Assembly (NCBI RefSeq): GCF_022601895.1 | Contig: NZ_JAKVIO010000039.1 | Location: 1 to 37,194 of the forward strand | From: Sphingomonas sp. LaA6.9 | Lineage (GTDB): Bacteria; Pseudomonadota; Alphaproteobacteria; Sphingomonadales; Sphingomonadaceae | Direction of reading: 5' to 3' | DNA length: 37,194 nucleotides | Shown here: in pieces, positions 31,058-37,194 of the stretch | Numbering within the stretch: position 1 is the stretch's first letter | Layout: each line of letters starts with the position of its first letter | Notes under the pieces: generated by a model | What the model was told of the DNA's origin: nothing | Database searches by the model: none | Seen by the model: only the letters and a program-made list of their open reading frames with translations | Program-made: the position numbers and the translations under genes

Positions 31058-31618
31058 TCACCACCGCTCGACCGGCGCGTCGAGCGACAGGGGGCGCTGG
31101 TATGAGACGTCGCGCTTGTCGCGCGTCCCCTTGGTATAGCCCTGCTCGACGAATTTCGGATGCTGGAGGATCGAAGCGTCCCCTGCGAGCAGCGTATCGA
31201 CGGTCGACCGCCGCAGCGCGATCCTCCATTCGCCATCGCGGCGTTCGACCCGGTCAACATAGCGGCCGTTGATGATGCGCGCGGTCTTTCCGCCGCGATC
31301 CAGCAGCGACACTATCACATAGCTTTCGCAATGCGCGACATCGCCGTCGATCTCGCAAAGATGCGTTGTGATATTGTGGAGATGCTGTTCCGAGCCTGCC
31401 GCGTGGACGGCGTTGGACCATTCGGCATATCGGGGGCCGGGATTGATGGCATGGCCATGTTCGTCCACGCCATCCTCGTGATAGGTGCTGGTCAGCAGCT
31501 CGATATCGTGGCGATCATGGCCACGGGCATGGCGTGCGATCAGGTCCTGGATTGCCAGCCTGTCCTTCAGATAGGCTACGTCACGGCGCAGCTGCTCCAG
31601 TTCATTGGCGTCCATCAT
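31058..31618 (-). CDS. SnoaL-like (NTF2-fold) protein
   Basis: The 186-residue protein has the small alpha+beta NTF2/SnoaL fold: QDLIARHARGHDRHDIELLTSTYHEDGVDEHG, then HNITTHLCEIDGDVAHCESYV and GRYVDRVERRDGEWRIALRR. The HD pair and the tyrosine resemble polyketide cyclases and the dehydratases or isomerases of aromatic and terpene catabolism in sphingomonads. It is 26 bp downstream of the SDR gene on the same strand, so the two and the dioxygenase form an operon. It has no signal peptide. Substrate is unknown. Confidence 0.85.
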   Translation of the reverse strand: MMDANELEQLRRDVAYLKDRLAIQDLIARHARGHDRHDIELLTSTYHEDGVDEHGHAINPGPRYAEWSNAVHAAGSEQHLHNITTHLCEIDGDVAHCESYVIVSLLDRGGKTARIINGRYVDRVERRDGEWRIALRRSTVDTLLAGDASILQHPKFVEQGYTKGTRDKRDVSYQRPLSLDAPVERW

Positions 31619-31644
31619 CGAGCCTCCTTGCGGTGAATGCGTGA

Positions 31645-32505
31645 TCAGCGGAGCACGACCGGATACTGGATCCGTGGCGCCACCTTGTGCGTCTCGCGAC
31701 AGGACCGCGGCTGCCGCCCGTCGGCGTCGGTCAGCCGGTATCGGTCCGCCATCTCGGCGCCGATCACGGTCATCCCGCTCAGGTCGATGAGCGCGGGATC
31801 ATTGTAGAGCGCCCAGATGACATGGCCCGTGAACTCGGGCGTTTCGGCTGCGGCCTCCAGGTTCTTGAACTTCACCGGATCGGACGCGATGACCATGCGC
31901 AGCCGGTCTGTCAGCAACGCGCCCATCCAGATCGACATGGCGGCGACGTTGAAGGGCTTCAGATCCACCGCCATGTCGGCCGCGAACTTGTCCATCCCAG
32001 CCTTGTGCGCGCCATAAGCGGGGCCGAACGAGTAGTGCACCGCACCCGAGGCCGAAGTGAAGACGATGAGACCGTGCTGCCGTGCGACCATCAGCGGGGC
32101 GGCGTGGTAGCTCGCGACATAGCCACTGCGCAGCCCGACATCGAGCATGTCGACGATACCGAGCGGCTTTTCCCAGAAGTTGCCGGGCGCGGTCAGCTCG
32201 TCGTGCAGCGCGCAGGCGTTGTTGACGAGAATATCGAGCCTGCCCTGTTCGTGTTCCACCTGCGCGAACAGCGCCTGCACCTGCGCATCATCGCTATGAT
32301 CGACTCGCACCGCGATGCCTTGCCCGCCCGCCGCGGTCACGGCCTGCGCGGTCTCATGGATCGTGCCCGGTAGCGGATGCTCGCCCGTCCGCTCCGATCG
32401 TCCCGTGACATAGACCGTGCAGCCATGGCTTCCGAGCGCAATCGCAATGCCGCGCCCTGCGCCGCGGCTGGCGCCGGTAACTACCGCGACGGGTCTGCTA
32501 TCCAT
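31645..32505 (-). CDS. Short-chain dehydrogenase/reductase (DHRS1-like)
   Basis: The 286-residue enzyme has TGASRGAGRG (10-19), NNAC (95-98), catalytic Ser151 (FTSASG), Tyr164 and Lys168 (YGAHK), all in place for a classical NAD(P)-dependent oxidoreductase. The extra segment PLPGTIHETA after the second strand and the C-terminal ALYNDPALIDLSG are typical of the DHRS1-like group. It sits between the dioxygenase (49 bp upstream) and the SnoaL-like gene (26 bp downstream), probably oxidising or reducing a product of the pathway. Confidence 0.9.
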   Translation of the reverse strand: MDSRPVAVVTGASRGAGRGIAIALGSHGCTVYVTGRSERTGEHPLPGTIHETAQAVTAAGGQGIAVRVDHSDDAQVQALFAQVEHEQGRLDILVNNACALHDELTAPGNFWEKPLGIVDMLDVGLRSGYVASYHAAPLMVARQHGLIVFTSASGAVHYSFGPAYGAHKAGMDKFAADMAVDLKPFNVAAMSIWMGALLTDRLRMVIASDPVKFKNLEAAAETPEFTGHVIWALYNDPALIDLSGMTVIGAEMADRYRLTDADGRQPRSCRETHKVAPRIQYPVVLR

Positions 32506-32554
32506 CGATTTTCTCCGGTTGGTCCGAACATGAGAGGAGAAGCCGCCGCGAAGA

Positions 32555-33370
32555 TCAGGCGAAGGGTTCCTCGCCCGCCAGCGTCGTGCGGTGCATCATC
32601 CGTCCGCTGTCCATCGCATAAGGAAGTGCGCGGTGCATCGTGCCGGTATTGTCCCAGATCACGAGATCGCCGAGCGTCCATTCGTGCCGATAGACGAACC
32701 GGGGCTGCGTCGCATAATCGCGCAGGCGCGTCAGCAGCGCCCAGCCGTCGCGCAGGTCCATTCCCTCGACGTGTGAGGCCGTCGACCCGAGCACGAGAGA
32801 TTTCCGGCCCGAACGATGCGTCCAGACCAGCGGCAGCGTATTGGGTTTGAACTGCTGCCATGTCTGGAGCAGCTCATAGCTGGGTTCGGGATTCACATAG
32901 CGCTGCGAGACCTCGAACATGTGGACGACCTTCAGCGTTTCGAGCGCCTTTTTCTCGGAGTCAGGCAGGTCATCACAGGCAGCATAGGTGTTTGAAAACT
33001 CCGTCTGCCCGCCGGTGTCCGAAAGCCGCCGGCTGCTCATCAGCGAAGCGAAGATTGGGACATCGCCCATGGTCCCGTCGATATGCCAGTAAAAGGCGCC
33101 CTTGATATATTCGGCGACCGGATTTTCCGTCGGATCCATCGTGATCTTGAAGGCCTTTTCTTCGACGATCGTACCGATGGTCTTGGTAAAGGCGATCTGC
33201 TGGTCGTCGCTCAGATTGATCCCGCGGATCGCGACAACCCCGCACTCTTCCAGCAGCGCCCGGATCTGCGTCGAGCAGGCGCCGCTCAGCAACGTCTCGG
33301 CATCGGTCACAATCTCACTGCCGATGCGCGGCGCCAGATCGCGGATCTCGTACTTCTCGGAAACTGGCAT
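32555..33370 (-). CDS. TauD/TfdA-family Fe(II)/2-oxoglutarate dioxygenase
   Basis: The 271-residue enzyme uses Fe(II), oxygen and 2-oxoglutarate to hydroxylate and often cleave an ether, sulphonate or related substrate. The metal facial triad is His96 and Asp98 (WHIDGTM) and His246 (GTMHRALPY); Arg257 and Arg261 (GRMMHR) lie 11 and 15 residues after it, the same spacing as in E. coli TauD. ATG 33370 has GGAGAGAG upstream; an in-frame ATG eight codons earlier does not. It is the first gene of the operon and lies just downstream of the nested operator and the tetR-like gene. Substrate is unknown; TfdA-like ether cleavage is one possibility. Confidence 0.9.
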   Translation of the reverse strand: MPVSEKYEIRDLAPRIGSEIVTDAETLLSGACSTQIRALLEECGVVAIRGINLSDDQQIAFTKTIGTIVEEKAFKITMDPTENPVAEYIKGAFYWHIDGTMGDVPIFASLMSSRRLSDTGGQTEFSNTYAACDDLPDSEKKALETLKVVHMFEVSQRYVNPEPSYELLQTWQQFKPNTLPLVWTHRSGRKSLVLGSTASHVEGMDLRDGWALLTRLRDYATQPRFVYRHEWTLGDLVIWDNTGTMHRALPYAMDSGRMMHRTTLAGEEPFA

Positions 33371-33447
33371 GAGCTCTCTCCGGCATGGTCGCATCTCGCC
33401 AGACGATTGCTGCTGTTCAGCGAGGCCATGGCTGATGCGTCAATTAT

Positions 33448-33472
33448 GCTAAGCATGTGCTTAGCGCTAAGC
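33448..33472. promoter_or_regulatory. Nested operator GCTAAGC-ATGT-GCTTAGC-GCTAAGC
   Basis: The first two half-sites form an inverted repeat with a 4-bp gap. The last two form a perfect 14-bp palindrome that extends to 10-bp arms with one mismatch. TGATGCG (33433-33439) and CGCATCA (33472-33478) flank the whole. It lies 78-102 bp before the dioxygenase start, where a TetR dimer pair would repress the operon (inferred). Confidence 0.6.
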
Positions 33473-33498
33473 GCATCAATGAGGCAAGCGGATTCCGG

Positions 33499-34152
33499 CT
33501 AGGGCGTCGTCGGGCCCGATCTATCGTCACCGCGTTGCTTGAGCCGGGTGAAGAGCCATGCAAGAAATTCCCTTGTGTCCGCATGGCCGCCGAAAATGCC
33601 GACACCTTCCTCCATCACCAGCACGCGTGCGATACCCGCCAGCAGAACGGTGGCCGCAGCCGGCGTGCAAGGTCCCAGATCAAACCTTCCGTCGCTGATC
33701 CCGCGCTCCAGCGCATTGGCCTGGATGGTGCGGATTTCCTCGGCATAGCGCGCAATTTCCGCGCGGATCGATTTCCGGTGATTGGCGAGGGCCATGAACT
33801 CCATCGCCAGCGCCGTGCGGCTTGGATCAGTACTGAGCGCCCAAAGCGCATCCCATGGCTCGTCGGATTCGGCGGCTTCCCTGTGTCGCTCAAGGCTTTG
33901 CTCCGCGCCGCGCCGGTAGGCCGCGACAAGCAGATCATCGGTGGTCGGGAAATAATAATGGACAAGCGACGCGTTCAGGCCGGCCTTGCTCGCCACCTTC
34001 CTGCCGCTGACCGCTGCGTACCCCTCCTCGACGAGGAGCTCGAGCGTCGCATCCAGCAACTGGGCGCGCGTCGCGGGCTTTTCGGTGCCAAATCGCCGTC
34101 CGGCAGCGGCTTTCGTTGCCTTGTCGTCCGAACGGGTCTCACGGCTTCTCAA
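33499..34152 (-). CDS. TetR-family transcriptional regulator
   Basis: The 217-residue regulator has the TetR helix-turn-helix: TRAQLLDATLELLVEEGYAAVSGRKVASKAGLNASLVHYYFPTTDDLL at about residues 28-75. A ligand-binding helical domain follows. The start is a TTG at 34152 with GGAG seven bases upstream; no in-frame ATG gives a sensible length, and the open frame that continues to 34605 overlaps the HxlR gene and reads as nonsense. It lies 128 bp upstream of the dioxygenase on the same strand and probably controls that operon, and perhaps itself. Confidence 0.85.
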   Translation of the reverse strand: MRSRETRSDDKATKAAAGRRFGTEKPATRAQLLDATLELLVEEGYAAVSGRKVASKAGLNASLVHYYFPTTDDLLVAAYRRGAEQSLERHREAAESDEPWDALWALSTDPSRTALAMEFMALANHRKSIRAEIARYAEEIRTIQANALERGISDGRFDLGPCTPAAATVLLAGIARVLVMEEGVGIFGGHADTREFLAWLFTRLKQRGDDRSGPTTP

Positions 34153-34231
34153 TAGCGTGCTCCAGATCCATGGGGAAACCGCCTGTTCGCAAGTTTCCTC
34201 GCCGGGCCGTGCCCAAAATCGACCCAATCGG

Positions 34232-34260
34232 GATATGTCCGACGGACAATCTGCGATCAA
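34232..34260 (-). promoter_or_regulatory. Putative tetR-like promoter with internal palindrome
   Basis: On the minus strand TTGATC (34260-34255) and CATATC (34237-34232) are 17 bp apart. The perfect 13-bp palindrome TGTCCG-A-CGGACA (34236-34248) fills the spacer, as expected for an autoregulatory operator. The -10 is weak. Confidence 0.4.
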
Positions 34261-34640
34261 TGCCCCTGCGTTGCATCCGCCATGTCGTACCGCGCCCGGT
34301 GGTCGTCGATCTCCGCCAAATGATCCGAAATCCAGCCTCCCAACTGCATTCCCCGGTCGGCGAGCGAATGACCCAGTGGTGTCAGGCCATACTCCACCTG
34401 CGGCGGGACGCTGGGATGGACGGTGCGCGTGAGCATGCCGTCGCGTTCGAGCGTCTTGAGCGTGCGGGTGAGCATCTGCTGGGAAATGCCGTCGACCGCG
34501 CGACGCAGCTGGTTGAAGCGCAGCGGTTGCGCATGCAGCGTCACGACCACGCGCAAGGTCCATCGGTCGCCGATCCGGCCGAGCAGTTCGTTCACCTTCA
34601 GGCATTCGCGAGGCGAATGCCCCGGCGCGGTCAATTCCAT
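34257..34640 (-). CDS. HxlR-family winged-helix regulator (YodB-like candidate)
   Basis: The 127-residue regulator has the HxlR pattern: Cys13, LLGRIGDRWTLRVVVTL, RFNQLRRAVDGISQQMLTRTLKTLERDGML and the wing VEYGLTPLGHSL. Cys13 is the only cysteine and lies at the position of the redox-active Cys of Bacillus YodB/HypR-type repressors. ATG 34640 has GAGG upstream; a longer frame runs into the azoreductase promoter. It is divergent from an azoreductase gene, as YodB is functionally linked to AzoR1. A thiol-switch repressor of azoR responding to quinones or diamide-like electrophiles is therefore a good hypothesis. Confidence 0.88.
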   Translation of the reverse strand: MELTAPGHSPRECLKVNELLGRIGDRWTLRVVVTLHAQPLRFNQLRRAVDGISQQMLTRTLKTLERDGMLTRTVHPSVPPQVEYGLTPLGHSLADRGMQLGGWISDHLAEIDDHRARYDMADATQGH

Positions 34641-34729
34641 ATGACTAGACCTCAAAAATATGCGTTCTTGGCCGGTTTGGACCGACTTCATAGCTAGTGC
34701 GGACCAGCAATTTGATCCGGACACCATAG
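34641..34729. promoter_or_regulatory. Divergent HxlR-azoR control region
   Basis: The 89-bp gap contains ACTAG (34644-34648) and CTAGT (34694-34698), an inverted pair, and CGGT-TTGG-ACCG (34673-34684). These are candidate HxlR sites. No convincing -35/-10 pair was found on either strand. Confidence 0.35.
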
Positions 34730-35305
34730 ATGAACCTTCTTCACATCGATTCAAGCATCCAGGCCGACGGATCGGCCAGCCGGATGATCAGCGCGGCCGC
34801 CGTGGAGCGCCTCAAGGCAGCTCATCCGGACATCAACGTCACCTATCGCGACCTTGCGGCCGAGCCGCTTGCGCACATCACGCTTGAGGGCCTTTCGTCC
34901 GCGCACGCGCAAGGCGTGCTCGACGAGTTCCTCAACGCTGATATCGTGGTGATCGGCGTGCCGATGTACAATTTTGGCATTCCCAGCCAGCTCAAGGCAT
35001 GGATCGACCATATCGCCATTGCAGGAAAAACGTTCAGCTATGGGCCCGAAGGCGTCATGGGGCTTGCCGGCGGCAAGCGCGTGACGGTCGCGCTGTCGCG
35101 CGGCGGGCTTTATGGCGAAGGCAGCCCGGCGGCGAGCATCGAGCATGCCGAAACCTATCTGAAGGCGGTGCTTGGCTTCATCGGGCTTGGCGACGCCGAG
35201 TTCATCGTGGCCGAGGGGCTCGCGCTTGGCAGCGAGCAGCGCGAAGCCGCGCTGGCGGGCGCCTTCGCACAGCTCGACGAACGGCTGCTTCAGCCGGCTG
35301 GATGA
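34730..35305 (+). CDS. azoR: FMN-dependent NADH:quinone reductase / azoreductase
   Basis: The 191-residue flavodoxin-fold enzyme reduces quinones and azo dyes by two electrons with NADH and FMN. Signature segments are LLHIDSSIQADGSASR (phosphate loop), PMYNFGIPSQLKAWIDHI (FMN ring contact) and LSRGGLYGEGSP. Length is normal for AzoR. It protects against quinone stress in studied bacteria. It is divergent from the HxlR regulator and followed by a good terminator, so it is a single-gene unit. Confidence 0.92.
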   Translation: MNLLHIDSSIQADGSASRMISAAAVERLKAAHPDINVTYRDLAAEPLAHITLEGLSSAHAQGVLDEFLNADIVVIGVPMYNFGIPSQLKAWIDHIAIAGKTFSYGPEGVMGLAGGKRVTVALSRGGLYGEGSPAASIEHAETYLKAVLGFIGLGDAEFIVAEGLALGSEQREAALAGAFAQLDERLLQPAG

Positions 35306-35311
35306 TAGAAA

Positions 35312-35348
35312 ATGCCGGCACTCGCGTACGCAGGTGCCGGTATTTTTT
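35312..35348 (+). terminator. Rho-independent terminator of azoR (bidirectional)
   Basis: TGCCGGCAC (35313-35321) pairs with GTGCCGGTA (35334-35342) with one G-T wobble, followed by TTTTTT on the plus strand. On the minus strand the same stem is followed by TTTTC, so it may also stop the convergent NTF2-like gene. Confidence 0.85.
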
Positions 35349-35359
35349 GTTTCACGCGA

Positions 35360-35881
35360 TCAGGGCCTGGGCGCTTCGGGCTTCACCCGGGTCCAGAAAT
35401 CGTTGAACGCGACGCTGTCGAAGAAGGCATTCGCCCTGACGATCCTGCCATCGCGCATCTCGAGGAACCACGCATAGGTGTTGGCGTAGGTTTTGCCGTC
35501 GCGCGCGGTGCCGCGGGCATCGAAGAGGGCGATCACGGTATCGCCTTCGGCGTAGAGTTTCCGCATCTGCGGGACGAGCCGGGTACGCATGCGTGCATTG
35601 AACGGACGAATGACCTCGCTCATGAATGCCTCGCGACCGGGATAGGTCTTTGACGCCGCGGAGTTGCCCGTGATCGTCCATTCGGCATCTTCGGCAAGCA
35701 GGTCATAGGGGCTTCCCGTGCCGTTGCGCCACGCCTCGAAGCTGTTCTGGACCAGCGCGCGATTGCGCTCTTCCGCGACTGGCGATGTCTCCTGAGCCGG
35801 GGCGACCTGCGTGAGCAGCATCGTTGCGGCGCCTCCAGCGGCAAGGCCGAACAGCCGGAAGCGTGACGTGATGATATCCAT
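35360..35881 (-). CDS. Secreted NTF2-like (SnoaL-fold) protein
   Basis: The 173-residue precursor starts with a signal peptide (FRLFGLAAGGAATMLLTQVAPAQ). A small NTF2 fold follows: NRALVQNSFEAWRNGTGSPYDLLAEDAEWTITGN, the GREAFMSEVIRPF segment, AEGDTVIALFDARG and YAWFLEMRDGRIVRANAFFDSVAFNDFW. These are typical of the ketosteroid-isomerase-like nuclear transport factor 2 family. ATG 35881 has AAGGAA seven bases upstream; a longer frame is antisense to the next gene and not used. It lies 22 bp after the GlcG-like gene. Catalytic role unknown. Confidence 0.85.
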   Translation of the reverse strand: MDIITSRFRLFGLAAGGAATMLLTQVAPAQETSPVAEERNRALVQNSFEAWRNGTGSPYDLLAEDAEWTITGNSAASKTYPGREAFMSEVIRPFNARMRTRLVPQMRKLYAEGDTVIALFDARGTARDGKTYANTYAWFLEMRDGRIVRANAFFDSVAFNDFWTRVKPEAPRP

Positions 35882-35903
35882 GATCCGGTTCCTTTTTCCT
35901 GAG

Positions 35904-36317
35904 TCAGAGAAGCTGCACTTCGGCGGCGGCGGCTGCGGCCTGCGCGACTTCGAAATCCTGTGCAACCGCGCCGCCCGAGACGCCGACCGCACCGATCAGC
36001 CGGCCGTCCGCGTCATGGACCGGGATCCCGCCCGCGAAGACGATCAGCCCGCCATTGGTGCGGTCGAACCCCGGCGACGTGCCGCCCGGCTTGACGAAAT
36101 CGTAGAGCGCTTCGGTGTTGAAGCCGAAGAGCGCCGCGGTGCGCGCCTTGTTCATCGCGATGTCGGCTGATCCGAGGAAAGCGCCGTCCATGCGGACGAA
36201 GGCCTTCATGTTCGCGCCATCGTCATAGACCGCGATGTTCATCGGAACCCCGATCGCGTCGGCCGTTTTGCGGGCGGCGGCGATGGCGGCGTCGGCCTGG
36301 GCCTGGGTGATGCTCAT
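35904..36317 (-). CDS. GlcG/HbpS family (Haem_degrading, DUF336) protein
   Basis: The 137-residue protein has the compact PF03928 fold: ITQAQADAAIAAARKTADAIGVPMNIAVYDDG, the LGSADIAMNKARTAALFGF segment, and GGIPVHDADGRLIGAVGVSGG. Relatives include GlcG of the glycolate locus and the haem-binding HbpS of Streptomyces. Most bacterial copies sit beside catabolic genes and their function is unproven. There is no signal peptide. It is probably co-transcribed with the NTF2-like gene downstream and is separated from the SDR by a terminator. Confidence 0.9.
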   Translation of the reverse strand: MSITQAQADAAIAAARKTADAIGVPMNIAVYDDGANMKAFVRMDGAFLGSADIAMNKARTAALFGFNTEALYDFVKPGGTSPGFDRTNGGLIVFAGGIPVHDADGRLIGAVGVSGGAVAQDFEVAQAAAAAAEVQLL

Positions 36318-36338
36318 GGCAATTTCTTTCGAAGGAAG

Positions 36339-36371
36339 GACCGGCCGCGGAAGGGGAGGCCGCGGCCGGTC
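36339..36371 (-). terminator. GC-rich terminator hairpin of the SDR gene
   Basis: GACCGGCCGCGG (36339-36350) and CCGCGGCCGGTC (36360-36371) are perfect 12-bp arms around a nine-base loop. On the minus strand it begins 13 bases after the SDR stop and is followed by a pyrimidine-rich CTTCCTTC tail. Confidence 0.65.
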
Positions 36372-36384
36372 AGGGGGAGGGGCT

Positions 36385-37194
36385 TCAGATCCGGTTTTCC
36401 CAGGCTTCGAGCTGGTGCTGCTTCAGCATGTCCTCGATGGCCTTGGGCATGACGTTGCGGAACTTGCCTTCGTCGGCGGGGACGACCTCGATCATGCGGT
36501 CGATCATCTCCTGCGGGTCCATCTTGCCCTCGGGGGTGGCGAAGAAGTCGTCGAAGCCCTTGCGCAGGTCGGCGCGCTTCGTGAAGTTCACCTCGTCGTC
36601 GAGCCAGCGGAAGGGGTTGTCCGCCATCGTCTCGTTATATCCGGTGTAGTAAGCGCCCGGATTGATGGTCTGGACCTTGACGCCATAGCTCGCCAGTTCC
36701 TGCTGCATCGCTTCGGCAAAGGCTTCGAGCGCATGCTTGGTCGACACATAGGTGCCCCAGTTCGCGGGGGTGAACAGCCCGCCCATCGACGAGGTGAAGA
36801 CGACCTTCTTGCCCTTGGCCTTGCCTTCGCGGACCCAGCGCTGGACGATGCCCTGCGTCAGCTGGAGCGGCAGGAAGACGTTGATTTCATAGTTCTTGCG
36901 GACCAGGTCGAGCGGAATTTCCCAGACCGGGCCCGCTTCGCCCATGCCGGCATTGTTCCACAGGATGTCGATGTCCCACTTCTGGGCCTGTTTGATGTCA
37001 TAGGGGTCGGTGAGGTCGAGGCGTTCGACGCGGATCTTGTCGTTGAGGCCGAGCGCTTCGACTTCCTCGCGCAGCGGGGTCACCTGCGAGGAAACCTGCA
37101 CGGTAGCGATGATGTTGTGCCCGTTGCGGGCCATCCCGATAGCTGCGCCCTTGCCGAAGCCGCCAGCAGCACCCGTGATGAGGATCGTCTTGGT
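36385..37194 (-). CDS. Short-chain dehydrogenase/reductase (N-terminus outside window)
   Basis: The frame is open to the window end; 269 residues are visible and only the first few are missing. It begins TKTILITGAAGGFGKG, the NAD(P)-binding glycine motif, so ATG 37134 inside this stretch is not the real start. NNAGMG and the active-site Tyr149 and Lys153 (YVSTK) with Ser in VFTSSMGG are intact, so it should be a working classical SDR. The late LDDEVNFTKRADLRKGFDDFF segment is unusual. Upstream partners lie outside the window. Confidence 0.9.
   Translation of the reverse strand, partial: TKTILITGAAGGFGKGAAIGMARNGHNIIATVQVSSQVTPLREEVEALGLNDKIRVERLDLTDPYDIKQAQKWDIDILWNNAGMGEAGPVWEIPLDLVRKNYEINVFLPLQLTQGIVQRWVREGKAKGKKVVFTSSMGGLFTPANWGTYVSTKHALEAFAEAMQQELASYGVKVQTINPGAYYTGYNETMADNPFRWLDDEVNFTKRADLRKGFDDFFATPEGKMDPQEMIDRMIEVVPADEGKFRNVMPKAIEDMLKQHQLEAWENRI

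Noticed and set aside
34153-34605. 150-residue N-terminal extension of the TetR regulator
   Set aside because: It is antisense-like, Arg/Ala/His-rich and overlaps the HxlR gene; a TTG with GGAG upstream gives a normal-length regulator.
1-37194. CRISPR array, tRNA or rRNA genes, insertion sequences
   Set aside because: No regularly spaced repeats, no cloverleaf-like or rRNA-like stretch, and no transposase or integrase were found in genes or gaps.

Overview
The window is a dense, high-GC piece of a proteobacterial chromosome with about 40 protein genes, most of them in short operons. The mix suggests a Sphingomonadales-type alphaproteobacterium: a TonB-dependent receptor with a GRAAPSG plug, many SDR, GMC, NTF2-like and TauD/TfdA enzymes, and a DUF3141 + FabI pair. 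The genus cannot be fixed from the sequence alone. I see no rRNA, tRNA, CRISPR array, insertion sequence, phage gene or attachment site. It reads as accessory catabolic and redox-defence chromosome.

Layout. 1-4225 (minus): a membrane-anchored GMC oxidoreductase (cut by the window edge), a cytosolic S9 prolyl-oligopeptidase-type hydrolase, a GFA/CENP-V zinc protein and an AlkA-like DNA glycosylase. 4323-6743 (minus): a TonB-dependent receptor with its own AT-rich promoter region and a good terminator. 6944-13936 (minus): eight tightly packed genes, seven probably exported and one in the membrane. They encode a Tat-exported DUF1552 protein, a DUF1592/1588/1585 lipoprotein with a CxxCH haem site, an unrecognised 400-aa secreted protein, a COG4315-like repeat protein, a cytochrome c', a cytochrome b561, a HiPIP and a 102-aa secreted protein. 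An OmpR/EnvZ-type two-component pair (14247-16348, plus) is divergent from this operon. This is the best candidate for an undescribed system: a periplasmic redox pathway with its own membrane haem protein and soluble carriers.

16361-19056: Tat-exported epoxide-hydrolase-like protein, DUF1097 membrane protein and Ohr peroxidase (minus), divergent from a one-cysteine OhrR (plus). The control region holds two related palindromes, each sitting on one of two back-to-back promoters. 19073-21369 (minus): DUF3237 protein, nitronate monooxygenase and DJ-1/PfpI protein. 21500-24435 (plus): LysR regulator, an SDR without its catalytic tyrosine, a 4-OT-type tautomerase, a GC-rich terminator and a DUF2459 protein. 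24524-31009 (plus): a Tat-exported class-V PLP enzyme, a 66-aa protein overlapping an FAD/NAD(P)-binding protein gene, a PhaC-like DUF3141 protein and FabI.

31058-34152 (minus): TetR regulator, then TauD/TfdA dioxygenase, SDR and SnoaL-like protein, with a nested inverted-repeat operator between regulator and dioxygenase. 34257-35305: HxlR regulator divergent from an azoreductase, an arrangement resembling the thiol-based YodB/AzoR1 switch of Bacillus. 35360-37194 (minus): secreted NTF2-like protein, GlcG/HbpS-like protein and a 5'-truncated SDR. Redox sensing and electrophile or peroxide defence recur through the right half. Many long open frames antisense to these genes are high-GC shadows and are left out.
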